From: Xanthobacteraceae bacterium | GTDB taxonomy: Bacteria > Pseudomonadota > Alphaproteobacteria > Rhizobiales > Xanthobacteraceae | DNA: 64,000 bases | Assembly: GCA_019750915.1 (NCBI GenBank) | Contig: JAIENY010000016.1 | Location: forward strand, 1 to 64,000 | Reading direction: 5' to 3' | In this document: positions 1 to 10,165 of the stretch, one piece after another | How the letters are laid out: every line of letters begins with the position of its first letter | Position numbering within the stretch: the stretch's first letter is position 1 | Notes under the pieces: generated by a model | What the model was told of the DNA's origin: nothing | What the model saw: only the letters and a program-made list of their open reading frames with translations | Database searches by the model: none | Made by a program: the position numbers and the translations under genes

Positions 1-856
1 CCTGACCGTTGCCGAAGCGCAGCCACTGCACCACCGCCACCGGCTTGTTGTCTTTACCGGTCACGCCCTCGATCCGGGTTTCATATCCTGGTGTGCCATC
101 GATGCGGATTGGCTCGTTCGTCGTCATCTTGGTTTCGCGCAGACCCGGAATGCTCGCTGCGACATCGCGCGCGAAACGGCCGCGATCGTCGGGTTGGGCG
201 GGAGCGCCCTGCATCAGGCCGACCATCATGTACGGCGCGCTGTCGAGGGTGGAATCGTCGGAGCCATCCGTGAGCAGAATTGCGGAGCGCGGGGCGATGG
301 TTCGCACTGTCTTGAAGCCGGCGAGATCGCTCACCTTGAAGGCCAGTTGCGCAAGCTGTTCGTCGACAGGCACTTCGGCCCGGGTCACGGTGGTGGACAG
401 CATTTTCTTGATGGCGTCCTCGGAAAATGCGCTGCCGGCATCGCCACGAACCTGCACGATGACATAGCCGGTAAATTTCTCGCCGGGGACCAACAGCGAG
501 TAGGCCTGCACCGGCGTATCGCCATCCTTGCCTGCTTCGGAGAGGAAATAGGCCTGTCGCGCGCCGGCCTCCAGCGGTTGGGGCTTGGCGGCACCGGGCG
601 GCGGGGTCTTGTTTTCCTTCACCGCGCTGTCCACCGAGGAGAAGGCTGCTTCGGGAAGCTCCGCGAGCCCCACTTTGACCTTCTCGTCGCTGGAGGTGAA
701 GCCGATGAAGTCGGTCGCCGGTGCCAGCCCCGCGATCGGAACAAGGCCGACGCGCCCGCCCGGCGGGAAGGTTGCCTCGGCGGCATAGCTGGCTGCGGGG
801 ACAAGGCTGGCCAGCACGAGCAGGCCAAGGGCAAGGGTCGTCCGGGTTCTGATCAT
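1..856 (-). CDS. Exported protein of unknown function (3' end cut by window)
   Basis: An open frame starts at ATG 856 and runs off the left edge with no stop, giving 285 codons. The start MIRTRTTLALGLLVLASLVP followed by a small-residue region ending near AASYAAE is a clear Sec signal peptide, so the protein should be periplasmic or secreted. The mature part is soluble, without further membrane segments. It carries phrases such as APRSAILLTDGSDDSTLDSAPYMMVG. I do not recognise the family. It is transcribed divergently from dnaK. The long plus-strand frame opposite it (194-1000) lacks any such feature. Confidence 0.75.
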   Translation of the reverse strand, partial: MIRTRTTLALGLLVLASLVPAASYAAEATFPPGGRVGLVPIAGLAPATDFIGFTSSDEKVKVGLAELPEAAFSSVDSAVKENKTPPPGAAKPQPLEAGARQAYFLSEAGKDGDTPVQAYSLLVPGEKFTGYVIVQVRGDAGSAFSEDAIKKMLSTTVTRAEVPVDEQLAQLAFKVSDLAGFKTVRTIAPRSAILLTDGSDDSTLDSAPYMMVGLMQGAPAQPDDRGRFARDVAASIPGLRETKMTTNEPIRIDGTPGYETRIEGVTGKDNKPVAVVQWLRFGNGQ

Positions 857-1006
857 GGCGAGGTACCTGCCGTCCGAATAAGGCGGATCAATGGATCGCG
901 GTCGATAGCAGTTTCCGACCCCGCAGGACAGGCGGGCGATCGACGACTTTCGTTAACTTCGGGGAGCCGTCGTCCACGAATAAGTGCCCTTAAATATTGA
1001 CCAGTC

Positions 1007-1037
1007 CTTGCGGGGTCCATGCCCCCTCCTATATGAG
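1007..1037 (+). promoter_or_regulatory. Heat-shock (RpoH/sigma-32) promoter of dnaK
   Basis: CTTG at 1007-1010, 17 bases, then CCTATATGAG at 1028-1037. This is an exact fit to the alphaproteobacterial RpoH pattern CTTG-N17-CYTATNTNNG as I know it. It lies about 100 bases before the dnaK start and points at it, so heat-shock control of dnaK and probably dnaJ is inferred. Confidence 0.85.
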
Positions 1038-1139
1038 GCGGAGCGACGCAGGCTGCGCGCTAACCATTATTCTGGGGGTTGGGTGCGGTGCGCCGATAGG
1101 GCCCGGCCGACCTGCCGCAAAAAGAAGGAATTTAGGACC

Positions 1140-3044
1140 ATGGGAAAGGTCATTGGCATCGACCTCGGCACCACGAATTCGTGCGTCGCCGTGATGGATG
1201 GTAAATCGCCAAAAGTTATCGAGAACGCGGAAGGCATGCGCACGACGCCATCCATTGTCGCATTGACCGACGACGGCGAACGTCTTGTTGGCCAGCCGGC
1301 CAAGCGCCAGGCGGTTACCAATCCGGAAAAGACGATTTTTGCAGTGAAGCGCCTGATTGGCCGCCGCTACGATGATCCGACCGTCGAGAAAGACAAGAAG
1401 CTCGTCCCCTACAAGATCGTGAAGGCCTCCAATGGAGACGCCTGGGTTGAGGCTGACGGTCAATCTTATTCGCCATCACAGATTTCCGCCTTCATCCTTC
1501 AGAAGATGAAGGAGACCGCTGAAGCTCATCTCGGCCAGAAGGTCGATCAGGCGGTCATCACCGTTCCTGCCTACTTCAACGACGCTCAACGCCAGGCGAC
1601 CAAGGACGCGGGCAAGATCGCCGGCCTCGAAGTGCTGCGCATCATCAATGAGCCGACCGCGGCTGCGCTGGCCTACGGTCTGGACAAGTCGAAGCAGGGC
1701 ACCATTGCCGTGTATGATCTGGGCGGCGGCACGTTCGACGTGTCGATCCTCGAGATCGGCGATGGCGTCTTCGAGGTGAAGTCCACCAACGGCGATACCT
1801 TCCTCGGCGGTGAAGACTTCGATATGCGTCTGGTCGGTTATCTCGCTGATGAATTCCAGAAGGAGCAGGGCATCGACCTGCGCAAGGACAAGCTTGCCTT
1901 GCAGCGCCTGAAGGAAGCGGCCGAGAAAGCGAAGATCGAGCTGTCATCGACGACGCAGACCGAAATCAACCTGCCGTTCATTACCGCCGATGCGACCGGT
2001 CCGAAGCACCTGACCATGAAGCTCACCCGTGCCAAGTTCGAGGCGCTGGTCGATGATCTGGTGCAGAAGACGATTGAGCCCTGCCGCAAGGCTCTGAAGG
2101 ATGCCGGTCTGTCGGCCGGTGAAATCGGCGAGGTGGTTCTGGTCGGCGGCATGACCCGCATGCCGAAGATCCAGGAGATCGTGAAGCAGTTTTTCGGCAA
2201 GGAGCCGCACAAGGGCGTCAACCCGGATGAAGTCGTCGCCATCGGCGCCGCGATCCAGGCCGGCGTTCTGCAGGGCGACGTCAAGGACGTGCTGCTGCTC
2301 GACGTGACGCCTCTCTCGCTCGGTATCGAAACGCTGGGCGGCGTGTTCACTCGGATCATCGAGCGCAACACCACGATCCCGACCAAGAAGAGTCAGGTGT
2401 TCTCGACCGCTGAAGACAATCAGGGGGCCGTCACGATCCGCGTCTTCCAGGGCGAGCGTGAGATGGCGGCCGATAACAAGGCTCTCGGCCAGTTCGACCT
2501 GATGGGCATTCCGCCTGCGCCTCGCGGCATGCCGCAGATCGAGGTCACCTTCGACATCGATGCCAACGGCATCGTCAATGTATCCGCGAAGGACAAGGCG
2601 ACCAACAAGGAACAGCAGATCCGCATTCAGGCCTCTGGCGGCCTGTCGGAAGCCGACATCGAAAAGATGGTCAAGGATGCCGAAGCCAATGCGGTCGAGG
2701 ACAAGAAGCGACGTGAGGCTGTGGACGCCAAAAACCACGCTGATGCGCTTGTTCATTCAACCGAGAAGGCGCTTGCTGAGCACGGCGCCAAGGTTTCGGA
2801 AGGTGACCGCAAGGCGATCGAGGACGGTTTGGCCGACCTTAGGGAAGCTTTGAAGGGCGACGACGCCGAGGCGATCAAGACCAAGGCCAACACGCTGGCG
2901 CAGGCTTCGATGAAGCTCGGCGAAGCGATGTATCAGCAGCAGGCGGAGGCGGATGCCAAGCGCGATGCTGCCAAGGACGGCCATGACGATGTTGTGGACG
3001 CGGAGTTCACCGAAGTCGACGACGACAAGAAGAAGTCGGCGTAA
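1140..3044 (+). CDS. dnaK: Molecular chaperone DnaK (Hsp70)
   Basis: ATP-dependent Hsp70 that works with DnaJ and GrpE in folding and disaggregation in the cytoplasm. The 634-residue product starts [20 protein letters not shown], the classic N-terminal phosphate-binding motif. It continues with [15 protein letters not shown] and [13 protein letters not shown] in the ATPase domain, then the linker [19 protein letters not shown], the substrate domain and an acidic C-terminal tail. The frame is open upstream to 984, but the conserved N-terminus fixes the start at ATG 1140. A sigma-32 promoter lies upstream and a hairpin terminator follows the stop. Confidence 0.98.
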   Translation: MGKVIGIDLGTTNSCVAVMDGKSPKVIENAEGMRTTPSIVALTDDGERLVGQPAKRQAVTNPEKTIFAVKRLIGRRYDDPTVEKDKKLVPYKIVKASNGDAWVEADGQSYSPSQISAFILQKMKETAEAHLGQKVDQAVITVPAYFNDAQRQATKDAGKIAGLEVLRIINEPTAAALAYGLDKSKQGTIAVYDLGGGTFDVSILEIGDGVFEVKSTNGDTFLGGEDFDMRLVGYLADEFQKEQGIDLRKDKLALQRLKEAAEKAKIELSSTTQTEINLPFITADATGPKHLTMKLTRAKFEALVDDLVQKTIEPCRKALKDAGLSAGEIGEVVLVGGMTRMPKIQEIVKQFFGKEPHKGVNPDEVVAIGAAIQAGVLQGDVKDVLLLDVTPLSLGIETLGGVFTRIIERNTTIPTKKSQVFSTAEDNQGAVTIRVFQGEREMAADNKALGQFDLMGIPPAPRGMPQIEVTFDIDANGIVNVSAKDKATNKEQQIRIQASGGLSEADIEKMVKDAEANAVEDKKRREAVDAKNHADALVHSTEKALAEHGAKVSEGDRKAIEDGLADLREALKGDDAEAIKTKANTLAQASMKLGEAMYQQQAEADAKRDAAKDGHDDVVDAEFTEVDDDKKKSA

Positions 3045-3053
3045 GGTTTCGCC

Positions 3054-3082
3054 AAGAGGCCTCCCTTGCGGGAGGCCTCTTC
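3054..3082 (+). terminator. Hairpin terminator after dnaK
   Basis: A perfect 12-bp stem (AAGAGGCCTCCC, loop TTGC, GGGAGGCCTCTT) begins 9 bases after the dnaK stop. It has only a short T run after it, so it may attenuate rather than fully stop transcription into dnaJ. No clear sigma-32 promoter is seen before dnaJ. Confidence 0.7.
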
Positions 3083-3160
3083 CGATCTAATATCCCCTCA
3101 AAGAGCGTATCGGGGTCTCGGCAGATCTAAAGGTCCGCAATTTGATGTCGCAGAACGATC

Positions 3161-4288
3161 ATGGCTAAGTCTTGCTATTACGAGACGTTAGAAGTCGAGC
3201 GCAGTGTCGACGAAGCTGGTCTCAAATCCGCCTTCCGCAAACTCGCAATGAAATGGCACCCGGATAAGAATCCGGGCGATCCATCCTGCGAGCACCGGTT
3301 CAAGGAGATCAGCGAAGCCTACGAGATTCTGAAGGACGGCAACAAGCGCGCAGCTTACGACCGCTATGGACACGCCGCCTTCGAGCAGGGCCATGGCGGG
3401 GGCGGTCATGGTTTTGGTGCCGGGTTTGCCTCCTCCTTTTCCGACATTTTCGAAGATCTGTTCGGCATGGCCGGGCGGGGGTCTCGCGGCGGGCGCGAGC
3501 GGGGCGCCGACCTTCGCTACAACATGGAAATCACGCTCGAAGAAGCGTTTGTCGGCAAGACCGCCGAGATCAATATTCCGGTGGCGGTCGCTTGCGAGGA
3601 GTGTTCGGGCTCCGGCGCCAGGGCGGGCACCAAGCCCAGGATCTGCCCGACCTGTGGCGGGGCAGGCCGCGTGCGTCAGGCCCAGGGCTTCTTTACGCTT
3701 GAGCGCACATGTCCGGGCTGTCACGGCCAGGGCCAGAGCATCGAGAGCCCTTGCCCGGCTTGTTCGGGCCAGGGCCGCGTCACCAAGGACCGGTCGCTGT
3801 CGGTCAACATTCCTCAAGGCGTTGAAGATGGCACCCGCATTCGGCTGGCCGGGGAAGGCGAGGCAGGCGTCCAAGGCAGTCCCGCCGGAGACCTCTATAT
3901 TTTCCTGTCGATTGCCTCCCATCCCCTGTTCCAGCGCGACGGGGCGGACCTTCACTGCCGTGTGCCGATCTCGATGGTGACGGCTGCCGTTGGCGGCGAG
4001 TTCGAGGTGCCCGGCATCGACAAGACCAAGGTTAAGGTCAAGGTTCCGGCGGGGTCCCAGACCGGACGCCGTTTCCGCATTGGCGGCAAGGGCATGCCGG
4101 TTCTTCGCTCCCGGCAGACAGGCGATATGTATGTGCAGGTTGTGGTTGAAACGCCACAGAATCTGACAAAAAAACAGAAAGAACTGCTCGCCGAGTTTGA
4201 GAAACTCTCGTCTGGCGAAACTCAACCGGAGGCAGCGGGTTTCTTCAAGACGGTCAAGGATTTCTTCGCAAGCCGCACCGCGTCCTGA
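3161..4288 (+). CDS. dnaJ: Chaperone DnaJ (Hsp40)
   Basis: Co-chaperone that stimulates DnaK ATPase and delivers substrates. The 375-residue product has an N-terminal J domain with the HPD motif ([10 protein letters not shown]), a Gly/Phe-rich stretch near residues 75-110, and four CxxCxGxG zinc motifs ([32 protein letters not shown]). The two beta-barrel substrate-binding domains follow. All four zinc repeats are intact, so it is a type I DnaJ. It lies 116 bases after dnaK in the usual order. Confidence 0.98.
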   Translation: MAKSCYYETLEVERSVDEAGLKSAFRKLAMKWHPDKNPGDPSCEHRFKEISEAYEILKDGNKRAAYDRYGHAAFEQGHGGGGHGFGAGFASSFSDIFEDLFGMAGRGSRGGRERGADLRYNMEITLEEAFVGKTAEINIPVAVACEECSGSGARAGTKPRICPTCGGAGRVRQAQGFFTLERTCPGCHGQGQSIESPCPACSGQGRVTKDRSLSVNIPQGVEDGTRIRLAGEGEAGVQGSPAGDLYIFLSIASHPLFQRDGADLHCRVPISMVTAAVGGEFEVPGIDKTKVKVKVPAGSQTGRRFRIGGKGMPVLRSRQTGDMYVQVVVETPQNLTKKQKELLAEFEKLSSGETQPEAAGFFKTVKDFFASRTAS

Positions 4289-4388
4289 CCCCGACGTCGC
4301 TTGCCGTTCTGTGTCACCTCTGTTACCCCTTCATGAAGAAAATTTAAAAGTCCGGTCCAAGCTGGGCCCCTTGTTGGTAACCCTGCCC

Positions 4389-4988
4389 ATGTTGCCCCAA
4401 CAATCCGCGCGCGCCCTAAAGAAGCCGCTTCGTCTTGATGACGAGGTTCGTTTCCTCCGCTCGTGGATTGAAAAGCCGCTGCACATGGGCGCGGTCATGC
4501 CATCCGGCAAAATGCTTGCCCGCACCATGGCACGCTATGTCGATACCGAGAGCAATGCTCCGGTGATCGAGCTCGGTCCCGGCACGGGCGCCATTACTGA
4601 CGCACTGATCGCGCGCGGAATCGACCAGAAGCGGCTGGTGCTGGTCGAGTTCAATCCGGGCTTCTGCGCGCTGCTTCGTGAGCGCTACCCGCAGGCGAGC
4701 ATCGTGCAGGGTGATGCCTATCATTTAGACAAGACACTGAAGGGGATTTCGGAGCCCGCGAGCGCGGTCGTCTCGGGCTTGCCCCTGGTCACCAAGCCGA
4801 TGCTGACGCGTTTGCGCCTGATCCGGGACGCCTTCGCAAAGCTGATCCCCGGCGCGCCCTTCATCCAGTTCACCTATGCGGTCGTTCCGCCGATTCCGAA
4901 GTCACTGTCCGGCGTCTCCACCGAATCCTCCGAGCGGGTCTGGATGAACATTCCGCCCGCGCGGGTCTGGGTCTATCGCAAGGGCTGA
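4389..4988 (+). CDS. pmtA: Phospholipid N-methyltransferase (PmtA type)
   Basis: Predicted SAM-dependent methylation of phosphatidylethanolamine toward phosphatidylcholine, a membrane lipid common in Rhizobiales. The 199-residue product has the SAM motif VIELGPGTGAITDALI (near residue 58), an acidic residue after LVLVEF, and the conserved GLPLV segment. The frame is open back into dnaJ, but ATG 4389 (MLPQQSARALKKP) gives the family length and avoids the overlap. It follows dnaJ on the same strand. An rRNA-dimethylase-like annotation is possible because the fold is shared, but the short length and sequence fit PmtA better. Confidence 0.85.
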   Translation: MLPQQSARALKKPLRLDDEVRFLRSWIEKPLHMGAVMPSGKMLARTMARYVDTESNAPVIELGPGTGAITDALIARGIDQKRLVLVEFNPGFCALLRERYPQASIVQGDAYHLDKTLKGISEPASAVVSGLPLVTKPMLTRLRLIRDAFAKLIPGAPFIQFTYAVVPPIPKSLSGVSTESSERVWMNIPPARVWVYRKG

Positions 4989-5027
4989 TGTTTCCCTTTC
5001 CCGGGAAATGTTTTAGTCCTGCAGTTC

Positions 5028-5606
5028 ATGGCCATCGTCAAAATCCTTGTCATTCCGGGCTCAAACCGGACCGGCTCGTTCAACGTGCGCCTCGCGGCGG
5101 CGATCACCAAGGAACTGGTGCTGTCTGAGGTCGACGCGACCCGGATCTCACTCGCCGATTTTGCGCTGCCGATCTATGACGGCGATCTGGAAGCCGGGCA
5201 GGGCGTGCCGCAGACCGCGATCGACCTGAAACGCATGATCGGCGCGCACCACGGCGTCGTCATCGTTACTCCAGAATACAACGCGTCCACTCCGCCGCTT
5301 CTAAAGAATGCGATCGATTGGGTTTCGCGCGTCCGTGAGCGCGGCGAGACATCGCGGGTTTTTCAACAGCGTCCGTTCGCAATCGCATCGGCGTCGGAAG
5401 GCAAGTTTGGTGGCATGCGCTCGCTGATGGCGCTTCGTCAGGTGTTGACGCTGGGCTGCGGTGCAACGGTGATCCCGCAGCAGATGGCGCTGTCCGGTGC
5501 GGACCAGGCATTTGACGACATGGATCGTTTCAAGGACGAACGAGATACGAGATCGATGCAGGCGCTGGTGCGTGGATTGATCGATGTTGCGCAACGCATG
5601 ATGTGA
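5028..5606 (+). CDS. NADPH-dependent FMN reductase family protein
   Basis: A 192-residue flavodoxin-fold protein. It has the FMN phosphate-binding motif GSNRTGSFN near the N-terminus and the [17 protein letters not shown] motif typical of the NAD(P)H-dependent FMN/quinone reductase family (ChrR/azobenzene reductase relatives). It probably reduces flavins or quinones in the cytoplasm using NAD(P)H; the physiological substrate cannot be told from sequence. Its stop overlaps the pyrF frame by 4 bases, implying translational coupling. Confidence 0.88.
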   Translation: MAIVKILVIPGSNRTGSFNVRLAAAITKELVLSEVDATRISLADFALPIYDGDLEAGQGVPQTAIDLKRMIGAHHGVVIVTPEYNASTPPLLKNAIDWVSRVRERGETSRVFQQRPFAIASASEGKFGGMRSLMALRQVLTLGCGATVIPQQMALSGADQAFDDMDRFKDERDTRSMQALVRGLIDVAQRMM

Positions 5607-6325
5607 GGCAAAACGTGACGAACACCATCGACCCGCGTGATCGGCTGATCTTGGCGCTCGACGTACCCTCCGTCGAGGAAGCGCGCAATCTGGTCACAAC
5701 GCTCGGCGACAGCGTGACCTTCTACAAGATCGGTTATCAGCTCGCTTATGCCGGCGGCCTGCCGATGGCCGACGAGTTGATCCGCTCGGGTAAGAAGGTT
5801 TTCATCGACCTGAAGCTGCACGACATCGGCAACACGGTCGCGAGCGGCGTCAAAAGCATCGCCAGGCTCGGCGCGACCTTCCTCACCGTGCACGCCTATC
5901 CCCAGACCATGGTGGCTGCGGCGGAGGCGGCGCGCGGCTCGTCGCTGAAAATCCTCGCCGTCACGGTGCTGACCTCTTACGACGAAGCCGACCTGAAGGA
6001 AGCGGGCTACCGGCTCGGCGTCTCCGATCTGGTCCGCGAACGAGCCCGGCAGGCGCAAGCCATCGGCATCGGCGGACTGGTGTGCTCAGCCGAGGAGGCC
6101 TTGAGCCTTCGCGCACTGGTTGGGCCGAAGATGGTGCTGGTCACGCCTGGGATTCGCCCCGCGGGCAGCGTGGCCGGGGACCAGAAGCGGGTCATGACGC
6201 CCTCGCGCGCGATTGCGGAGGGAGCCGATTATCTGGTGGTCGGGCGTCCCGTCGTCGCCGCGCCCGATCCCAGGGCGGCAGCGGACGCCATTGTTGCGGA
6301 GATCGCAACCGCCTGTAAGGCTTAG
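5603..6325 (+). CDS. pyrF: Orotidine 5'-phosphate decarboxylase
   Basis: Decarboxylates OMP to UMP, the last step of de novo pyrimidine synthesis. The catalytic DxKxxD array is visible as [13 protein letters not shown], with [10 protein letters not shown] near the N-terminus and VTPGIRPAG near the phosphate-binding loop. ATG 5603 overlaps the preceding stop in an ATGA arrangement and gives 240 residues. GTG 5615 ([11 protein letters not shown]) is an alternative start that cannot be excluded. It is followed 77 bases later by dapB. Confidence 0.96.
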   Translation: MRQNVTNTIDPRDRLILALDVPSVEEARNLVTTLGDSVTFYKIGYQLAYAGGLPMADELIRSGKKVFIDLKLHDIGNTVASGVKSIARLGATFLTVHAYPQTMVAAAEAARGSSLKILAVTVLTSYDEADLKEAGYRLGVSDLVRERARQAQAIGIGGLVCSAEEALSLRALVGPKMVLVTPGIRPAGSVAGDQKRVMTPSRAIAEGADYLVVGRPVVAAPDPRAAADAIVAEIATACKA

Positions 6326-6402
6326 CCAAATGGCTGCCGGAACGGTGATTGCCGCCGCTGGTTCAGCCCGCTATACCGCATCATTCAATTGAGGGCCGGG
6401 AC

Positions 6403-7218
6403 ATGTCCGATATGCGTTTAATCGTAGCCGGTGCAGGCGGCCGGATGGGCCGCGCGCTGATCCGCGCGCTGGACGAGACGCCGGGCGCAAGGCTCGTGGG
6501 AGCACTCGAAGCGCCGGGCTCAGAGCTGCTCGATCAGGATTCGGGCGTCTTGGCCGGACTGCCCGCCAACGGAATCCCGCTGTCGTGCGACCTGTGGGGC
6601 CTGTCGAAGGATGCCGACGGCATTCTCGATTTCACCGTGCCGGCGGCGACCATTGCCAATGTCGCGATCGCGGCCGAGCGCGGCATCGTTCATGTGATCG
6701 GGACCACCGGCCTTTCGCCATCCGATGACGCGGTGATCAAGAGCGTGACCAAGCGCGCCATCGTGGTGCAGTCCGGAAACATGAGTCTGGGCGTCAATCT
6801 GCTTGCCGCGCTGGTGAAGCAGGTCGCCCGCTCGCTGGACGAGGATTTCGACATCGAGATCGTCGAGATGCATCATCGCGCCAAGGTCGATGCGCCATCC
6901 GGCACCGCCTATCTGCTCGGCAAGGCGGCGGCGGAAGGCCGGAAGATCGATCTCAATCAGCGTTCGGTTCGTGCGCGTGACGGGAATACTGGCGCCCGCA
7001 ATCCCGGCGATATTGGATTTGCAACGCTGCGCGGCGGCACCGTCACTGGCGATCACAGCGTGATTTTCGCCGGTCCCCATGAGCGGCTCGAACTCACCCA
7101 TAGGGCCGAAGATCGCATGATCTTTGCGCGCGGGGCGATCAAGGCCGCGCTATGGGCGCACGGCAAGCCGGCCGGGCATTATGCGATGAGCGATGTGCTT
7201 GGCCTTGGTCCGGCCTGA
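6403..7218 (+). CDS. dapB: 4-hydroxy-tetrahydrodipicolinate reductase
   Basis: NAD(P)H-dependent reductase of the lysine/meso-diaminopimelate pathway. The 271-residue product begins [20 protein letters not shown] (nucleotide-binding loop) and carries the catalytic signature [15 protein letters not shown] near residue 155. ATG 6403 is preceded by the Shine-Dalgarno-like GAGGG; the open frame further upstream carries no conserved sequence. It precedes gpmA on the same strand. Confidence 0.97.
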   Translation: MSDMRLIVAGAGGRMGRALIRALDETPGARLVGALEAPGSELLDQDSGVLAGLPANGIPLSCDLWGLSKDADGILDFTVPAATIANVAIAAERGIVHVIGTTGLSPSDDAVIKSVTKRAIVVQSGNMSLGVNLLAALVKQVARSLDEDFDIEIVEMHHRAKVDAPSGTAYLLGKAAAEGRKIDLNQRSVRARDGNTGARNPGDIGFATLRGGTVTGDHSVIFAGPHERLELTHRAEDRMIFARGAIKAALWAHGKPAGHYAMSDVLGLGPA

Positions 7219-7264
7219 ATGATCGGCCAACTCGAAGCAGGCTAAACGTACGGAAGCAAATTCA

Positions 7265-7888
7265 ATGAGTGATCGCCTTCTTGTCCTTATTCGCCACGGT
7301 CAGAGCGAGTGGAATCTGAAGAACCTGTTCACTGGCTGGCGCGATCCGGATCTCACGGAAAAGGGCGTAGCGGAGGCGAAGGAGGCCGGCGTCAGGCTGA
7401 AGGCGCTCGGACTTCAATTCGATGTCGCCTACACCTCGATGCTGCAACGTGCACAACGGACAGCAGCTTTGGCATTGACCGAACTTGGGCAGGGTGGTCT
7501 TCCACTGGTCAAGGATGTTGCTCTCAATGAGCGTGACTACGGCGATTTGTCTGGCCTGAACAAGGACGATGCCCGCGAAAAATGGGGCGAGGAGCAGGTC
7601 CATGTGTGGCGCCGCTCCTACGACGTCGCGCCGCCCGGCGGGGAAAGCCTGCGTGACACGCTGGCGCGTACGCTGCCGTATTACGTGCAGGAAATCCTGC
7701 CGCAGGTGCTGCGCGGGCAGCGAACACTGGTTGTCGCGCACGGCAACTCGCTTCGTGCCCTGGTGATGGTGCTGGAAAAATTGTCGCCGCAAGGCATCGT
7801 CAAGCGCGAGATCGGGACCGGCGCGCCGATCATCTACCGGCTCAAGGCCGACGCAACGGTGGAATCGATCAAGGATCTCGGCACTTAG
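7265..7888 (+). CDS. gpmA: 2,3-bisphosphoglycerate-dependent phosphoglycerate mutase
   Basis: Interconverts 2- and 3-phosphoglycerate in glycolysis and gluconeogenesis. The histidine phosphatase motif is [10 protein letters not shown] near the N-terminus, with the second catalytic histidine in [12 protein letters not shown]. At 207 residues it matches the shorter form common in alphaproteobacteria. It follows dapB by 46 bases. Its stop overlaps the end of the convergent Ada-like gene by 4 bases. Confidence 0.95.
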   Translation: MSDRLLVLIRHGQSEWNLKNLFTGWRDPDLTEKGVAEAKEAGVRLKALGLQFDVAYTSMLQRAQRTAALALTELGQGGLPLVKDVALNERDYGDLSGLNKDDAREKWGEEQVHVWRRSYDVAPPGGESLRDTLARTLPYYVQEILPQVLRGQRTLVVAHGNSLRALVMVLEKLSPQGIVKREIGTGAPIIYRLKADATVESIKDLGT

Positions 7889-8811
7889 TTGCCGCTCGCG
7901 CGTGCGCTTTCCCAGCCCAGCATGGCCCGCTTTCGGGTCAGGCCCCAGTGATAGCCGGTGATGGCGCCGCTCTTGCCGAGCACGCGATGGCACGGCACTA
8001 CGAATGAAATCGGATTTTTGCCGACAGCGGCCCCGACGGCGCGCGAGGCTTTCGGTGCACCGATCCTGCGCGCGACATCCGAATAACTGGTCGCGTTGCC
8101 CATCGGAATCCTAAGCAGCGTCTCCCATACCCGCACCTCGAAATCGGTGCCGATCAGCACCACGCGCAGAGGTTGGTCCGCGCACCATTGCGACGCCTCA
8201 AAAATGCGCCGTGCCAGCGCCGCCGTGAGGTTCTGGTCCGCGACATAAGCCGCCAGCGGCCAGCGGCCCTGAAGATCGGCCAACGCCGCCTGTTCCTCGC
8301 CTTCATCCGCGAAAGCCAGACCTGCAAGGCCACGTGCGGTCGCCACGATCACGGCGGTTCCGAATGGCGAGGGGTGAAAGCCATAACGCAGAGTTGTGCC
8401 CGCGCCGCCCTTCTTCCATTCACCCGGCGACATCGCCTCATGGGTCACGAACAGATCGTGCAAACGGCCGGGACCCGACAGACCCGCATCGTAGGCGGTG
8501 TCGAGAATGCTCGCCGACTCGCGCAGCATTCGTTTGGCGTTGTCTAGCGTCACCGCCTGCATGAAGTCTTTCGGCGTCAGCCCGGCCCAGCGCCGAAACA
8601 GATGATGCAACTCGTCCGGCGTGACGCTGACGGCTTCCGAGATTTCCTCGATCGACGGCTGCTCGCGCCAGTAGTTGGAGATGAAGCCGATGGCGCGGCT
8701 CACGGTCTCATAGTCGCGCAGGGCTTCGCTGCGCGGTTCGGTGCTCGCGAGTTGCGATCGCAGGGATTTGAACGGAGCGAGATCGGAGTTCATCATCAGG
8801 GCCTGTATCAT
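7885..8811 (-). CDS. AraC-type HTH fused to O6-alkylguanine-DNA methyltransferase (Ada-like, no N-terminal zinc domain)
   Basis: A 308-residue protein. Residues about 35-130 form an AraC/XylS helix-turn-helix domain ([20 protein letters not shown]). Residues about 140-300 form the methyltransferase domain with active-site Cys in [11 protein letters not shown]. It should repair O6-methylguanine by suicidal transfer to that Cys and may regulate transcription. The N-terminal Ada domain, whose Cys senses methyl phosphotriesters, is absent, so it cannot sense damage as E. coli Ada does. It converges on gpmA. Confidence 0.88.
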   Translation of the reverse strand: MIQALMMNSDLAPFKSLRSQLASTEPRSEALRDYETVSRAIGFISNYWREQPSIEEISEAVSVTPDELHHLFRRWAGLTPKDFMQAVTLDNAKRMLRESASILDTAYDAGLSGPGRLHDLFVTHEAMSPGEWKKGGAGTTLRYGFHPSPFGTAVIVATARGLAGLAFADEGEEQAALADLQGRWPLAAYVADQNLTAALARRIFEASQWCADQPLRVVLIGTDFEVRVWETLLRIPMGNATSYSDVARRIGAPKASRAVGAAVGKNPISFVVPCHRVLGKSGAITGYHWGLTRKRAMLGWESARASGN

Positions 8812-8862
8812 CGCCTGAAACTAGGGGTGGCGATCGCCGCGAACCACCCGATTTCCGAAGTC

Positions 8863-9381
8863 CTAGCCGATCGGGTTATAGATCGGACCGCTTTTGGCGG
8901 ACTGTAACGCGATCCTCAAGGCTTTGGCAAAGCTGGCTTTTTGATCCGGGCCGAGATCGCGGCCGATGGCGATGCGGCGTCCATGCGAGGCGAGATAGAG
9001 GTGCTCGACGCCGAATTCCTCGTGGACTTCTTCTTCGAGTCGCACCCAGAGCGGGTTGAAGCTCCATTCCATCACATGTCCGCGATGACTGATCCGGCGC
9101 AAATGCAGCTCGGAGACGGTGATGGTGATTTCCTCGCGCGCCTTGGCGCGAGCGAAATTGACCCTGAATGCCCAGTAGATCAACACCACGTCGAGGCCGA
9201 AAAAGCCGAACACCGGCCAGGCGCCCATCAGCCAGAACACCGCGCCCGCCGCAAAACTCGCCAGCGCGACCACCGTCATGAAAATAACGAAGCCGCGACG
9301 GCTCAGCGAGCGGTGCGGGGTCAGCGTCGCTGTGAAAATCGTCTGTGGTTGGCTCGGGTCAAAATCGTTGCCGTCCGTCAT
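8863..9381 (-). CDS. DUF2244 integral membrane protein
   Basis: A 172-residue protein with two adjacent hydrophobic segments near residues 28-70 (GFVIFMTVVALASFAAGAVF and a second starting PVFGFFGLDVVLIYWAF). A cytoplasmic-type domain with VMEWSFNPLWVRLE follows. This layout matches DUF2244, which is widespread in alphaproteobacteria and of unknown function. It is divergent from nth, with only 22 bases between the starts, so the promoters must overlap the coding regions. Confidence 0.85.
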   Translation of the reverse strand: MTDGNDFDPSQPQTIFTATLTPHRSLSRRGFVIFMTVVALASFAAGAVFWLMGAWPVFGFFGLDVVLIYWAFRVNFARAKAREEITITVSELHLRRISHRGHVMEWSFNPLWVRLEEEVHEEFGVEHLYLASHGRRIAIGRDLGPDQKASFAKALRIALQSAKSGPIYNPIG

Positions 9382-9403
9382 CGCGGTTCAGTATACCCGG
9401 ATC

Positions 9404-10165
9404 ATGGCCAAAAAAGTCGTTCGCGCTGCCAAATCGAAAAAAGCGGCTTCCAAAAAGACGGCGCCCGACAAGCGGCCGGACGCCGACAAAGTGACAAAGA
9501 CCGGTCCCAAGCCGAGACGCTGGACCGGAGCGGAAGTCTACGAAGCTTTCTCCCGCTTTCGGAGCGCCAATCCCGATCCGAAGGGTGAACTTGAGCATCT
9601 GAATAATTTCACGCTGCTGGTTGCCGTCGTGTTGTCGGCACAGGCCACCGACGCCGGCGTCAACAAGGCGACACGCAATCTGTTTCCCATCGCCGACACG
9701 CCGCAGAGAATGATTGAGCTCGGCGAAGCCGGAGTGCGCGATCACATCAAGACCATCGGGCTTTATCGCGCCAAGGCCAAGAACGTGATTGCACTATCGG
9801 AACAGTTGATCGCGCTTCACGCCGGCGAGGTGCCGCGTAGCCGCGAGGCGCTGGAAGCGTTGCCCGGCGTCGGACGCAAGACGGCGAATGTCGTTCTCAA
9901 CATCGCCTTCGGGGAGTCGACAATTGCGGTCGATACCCATCTGTTCCGCGTCGGCAACCGCACCGGTCTGGCGCCGGGCAAGACTCCGCTGGAGGTGGAA
10001 ATGGAATTATTGCGCGTGGTGCCGGTCGAATTCATGCGCCATGCGCACCACTGGCTGATCCTGCACGGGCGTTACACCTGCATCGCGCGGCGCCCCCTGT
10101 GCGAGACATGCATCATCAACGATCTGTGCAAGTGGTCGGAGAAAAGTGTTTTTCTCAACGCCTAA
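9404..10165 (+). CDS. nth: Endonuclease III (DNA glycosylase/AP lyase)
   Basis: Removes oxidised pyrimidines and nicks at abasic sites in base excision repair. The 253-residue product has the helix-hairpin-helix with catalytic Lys (ALPGVGRKTANVVL), the catalytic Asp in IAVDTHLFRV, and a C-x6-C-x2-C-x5-C iron-sulfur cluster (CIARRPLCETCIINDLC). An N-terminal Lys/Ala-rich tail of about 38 residues is longer than in the E. coli enzyme. The start at ATG 9404 avoids overlap with the divergent DUF2244 gene. Confidence 0.96.
   Translation: MAKKVVRAAKSKKAASKKTAPDKRPDADKVTKTGPKPRRWTGAEVYEAFSRFRSANPDPKGELEHLNNFTLLVAVVLSAQATDAGVNKATRNLFPIADTPQRMIELGEAGVRDHIKTIGLYRAKAKNVIALSEQLIALHAGEVPRSREALEALPGVGRKTANVVLNIAFGESTIAVDTHLFRVGNRTGLAPGKTPLEVEMELLRVVPVEFMRHAHHWLILHGRYTCIARRPLCETCIINDLCKWSEKSVFLNA

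Noticed and set aside
194-1000. 268-codon plus-strand frame at the left end
   Set aside because: It lies opposite a frame that has a clear signal peptide and protein-like composition. The plus-strand frame has a biased composition rich in Gly, Arg and His and no recognisable motif.
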